Shown here in pieces: positions 6,573-7,936 of a stretch of 7,936 bases of DNA (positions are counted from its first letter, which is position 1; every line of letters starts with the position of its first letter). The notes under the pieces are model-generated. The model ran no database searches, was not told the DNA's origin, and saw nothing but the letters and a program-made list of their open reading frames with translations. Source of the DNA: Pseudomonadota bacterium (GTDB lineage: Bacteria > Pseudomonadota > Alphaproteobacteria > Rhodospirillales > Casp-alpha2); the NCBI GenBank assembly GCA_027620395.1, contig JAQBZY010000048.1, positions 1 to 7,936 on the forward strand, read 5' to 3'. Made by a program: the position numbers and the translations under genes.

Positions 6573-7322
6573 ATGTTGGAAATAAAAGACCTGCACGCCA
6601 GCGTTGATGGCAAGGAAATCCTCAAGGGAGTGACGCTGTCGATCGGCAAGGGCGAAGTGCACGCCATCATGGGGCCGAATGGGTCTGGAAAATCGACGCT
6701 TTCGTACGTCCTCGCCGGGCGTGAGGGTTACGACATTACCGGCGGGCGGATCATTTTCGAGGGTGAGGATCTGACCACCATGGAGCCCGAGGTGCGTGCC
6801 GCCAAGGGTCTGTTCCTGGCCTTTCAGTATCCGGTCGAAATTCCGGGTGTGCCAAATTCGACGTTTCTCAAGGAAGCCGTCAACGCCATCCGACGCTTTC
6901 GTGGCGAAGAGGAAATCGACGCCATCAAGATGGTCAAGATGTTGCGCGAGAAGACCAAGGCGCTCGGCATGGCGGACGAGATGCTGAAGCGTGCCGTCAA
7001 TGCCGGCTTTTCCGGTGGCGAGAAAAAGCGCAACGAAGTTTTGCAGATGGCGGTGCTGGAGCCGAAGCTGGCGATTTTGGACGAAACCGATTCCGGCCTC
7101 GACATCGATGCCTTGAAGATCGTCGCCGATGGCGTCAACCGGCTCCGCTCGCCGGAACGTTCCTTGCTGGTGATCACGCACTATCAGCGGCTGCTCGAAT
7201 ACATCGTGCCGGACCGCGTGCATGTCCTGGCGAGAGGGCGGATCCAGCGGAGCGGCGGCAAGGAACTGGCGCTCGAACTCGAAGCCAAGGGCTATGCCGA
7301 TTTTGCCGAGGAAGCGGCCTGA
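6573..7322 (+). CDS. sufC: Fe-S cluster assembly ATPase SufC
   Basis: SufC is the ABC-type ATPase of the SufBC2D complex; two copies bind SufB and SufD and drive the shape change needed for cluster assembly. It is soluble, with no membrane segment. The 249-residue protein has Walker A GPNGSGKS (34-41, Lys40), the Q-loop Gln85 in FLAFQYPVEIPGV, the SufC-type signature FSGGEKKRNE (146-155), Walker B LAILDE with Asp170 and Glu171, the D-loop SGLD, and His203 in VITHYQRLL. The signature SGGEKKR and the FQYPVEIPGV segment separate it from transport ABC proteins. AAGGA lies 9 nt before the ATG. Its TGA overlaps the sufD start by one base, a sign of translational coupling. Confidence 0.97.
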   Translation: MLEIKDLHASVDGKEILKGVTLSIGKGEVHAIMGPNGSGKSTLSYVLAGREGYDITGGRIIFEGEDLTTMEPEVRAAKGLFLAFQYPVEIPGVPNSTFLKEAVNAIRRFRGEEEIDAIKMVKMLREKTKALGMADEMLKRAVNAGFSGGEKKRNEVLQMAVLEPKLAILDETDSGLDIDALKIVADGVNRLRSPERSLLVITHYQRLLEYIVPDRVHVLARGRIQRSGGKELALELEAKGYADFAEEAA

Positions 7323-7936
7323 TGACGGCGCACCTGCCATTCATCGAAGGGCCCTTGCTGGAGGGCCGGCGATTGCCCGGTGCCGGCATCGGCTGGCTCG
7401 ATCAACGCCGCCGTAGCGCCCTCGCTCAATTCGAGCAGCTTGGATTGCCGACGCAACGGTTGGAAAGTTGGAAATACACAAAGCTCAGGCCCCTCTACGG
7501 CACCCGCTACCGTCCGGTCGGCGAGGTCACCACGGGCACCGTTGCCGAGTGGGTTCCGGACATCGGCACCGGGCCACGGGCGGTCTTCGTCAATGGCCGG
7601 CTGAGGGCGGATTTGAGCCGTCTCAGCGGCCTGCCGAAGGGGGTGCGTTTCGGCGCCCTAGAGGATGCCATCCGGGAACGGCCGGACTGGATCGAAGCGC
7701 ATCTCGGCGCCATCGCCGGCGACGGCGATCAGGCGATGCTGGCGCTAAATTCGGCCTTGATGGATTGCGGCTTCGTTTTGCATGTGGAGGCCGGCGTAAC
7801 GGTGCCGGAACCGATCGAGGTGGTCTATTTGAGCGGTCTCAACGACGGACCGGTGGCGTATTTTCCGCGCAACCTGATCGTCATCGGCGATAATGCCCAG
7901 GCCACCCTGATCAAACACCACGCCGGCGGCGGCACC
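7322..7936 (+). CDS. sufD: Fe-S cluster assembly protein SufD, 3' end outside window
   Basis: SufD is the SufB paralogue that completes the SufBC2D scaffold, helping iron entry and complex stability. Only the first 205 codons are present; the frame is open to the right edge. The ATG overlaps the sufC stop (TGATG), so it is probably translated by re-initiation. Landmarks are LESWKYTKLRPL (about residues 47-58), the conserved N-terminal motif of SufD/SufB proteins, AVFVNGRL (about 87-94), and LALNSALMDCGFVLHV leading into VPEPIEVVYL, the start of the beta-helix core. The C-terminal region with the conserved His of SufD lies beyond the window. Position after sufC and the motifs make the call firm even though the protein is partial. 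Confidence 0.93.
   Translation, partial: MTAHLPFIEGPLLEGRRLPGAGIGWLDQRRRSALAQFEQLGLPTQRLESWKYTKLRPLYGTRYRPVGEVTTGTVAEWVPDIGTGPRAVFVNGRLRADLSRLSGLPKGVRFGALEDAIRERPDWIEAHLGAIAGDGDQAMLALNSALMDCGFVLHVEAGVTVPEPIEVVYLSGLNDGPVAYFPRNLIVIGDNAQATLIKHHAGGGT

Noticed and set aside
6570..7340. Minus-strand open frame matching the whole of sufC
   Set aside because: It mirrors sufC almost exactly, and SufC has every ABC ATPase motif. The antisense product is not recognisable.

Overview
The window looks like a chromosomal segment of a GC-rich (about 60% by eye) alphaproteobacterium, probably of the Rhodospirillales-like type. Three things point there: the proteins resemble alphaproteobacterial families, the gene order is cysE - iscR - group I cysteine desulfurase - sufB - sufC - sufD, and the left edge carries an IS630-family element of a kind common in that class. 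The species cannot be named from the sequence.

Layout. Positions 1-1141 are most of an IS630-family insertion sequence on the minus strand, with its left end outside the window. Its transposase is split by two frame changes: one at a seven-A run that may be a programmed slippage site, and one from an extra base that looks like real damage. The element appears to end three bases before the start codon of a small gene for a predicted exported protein of unknown function (1145-1705). A convergent gene follows for a COG2945-type alpha/beta hydrolase (1796-2443, minus).

Positions 2444-2654 are a divergent control region. It has a good sigma-70-like promoter whose -35 and -10 hexamers each lie in a perfect palindrome, further dyads, and a very stable GC hairpin in the presumed leader of the downstream operon.

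From 2655 to the right edge all genes run on the plus strand with short gaps. They are cysE (serine O-acetyltransferase, feeding cysteine synthesis), iscR (Rrf2-type iron-sulfur sensor and regulator), a NifS/IscS-like cysteine desulfurase, sufB, sufC and the first 205 codons of sufD, cut by the window edge. Together they make a sulfur-to-cluster line: CysE makes O-acetylserine for cysteine, the desulfurase takes sulfur from cysteine, the SufBCD scaffold ATPase assembles Fe-S clusters, and IscR probably adjusts output to cluster status.

The most notable structures outside the coding regions are a perfect 8-bp hairpin whose three-base loop is exactly the sufB stop codon, just ahead of the sufC ribosome binding site, and the palindrome-rich control region before cysE. 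I found no CRISPR array, tRNA, rRNA or convincing new multi-gene system. The main content is a well-known SUF operon beside a decaying insertion sequence.
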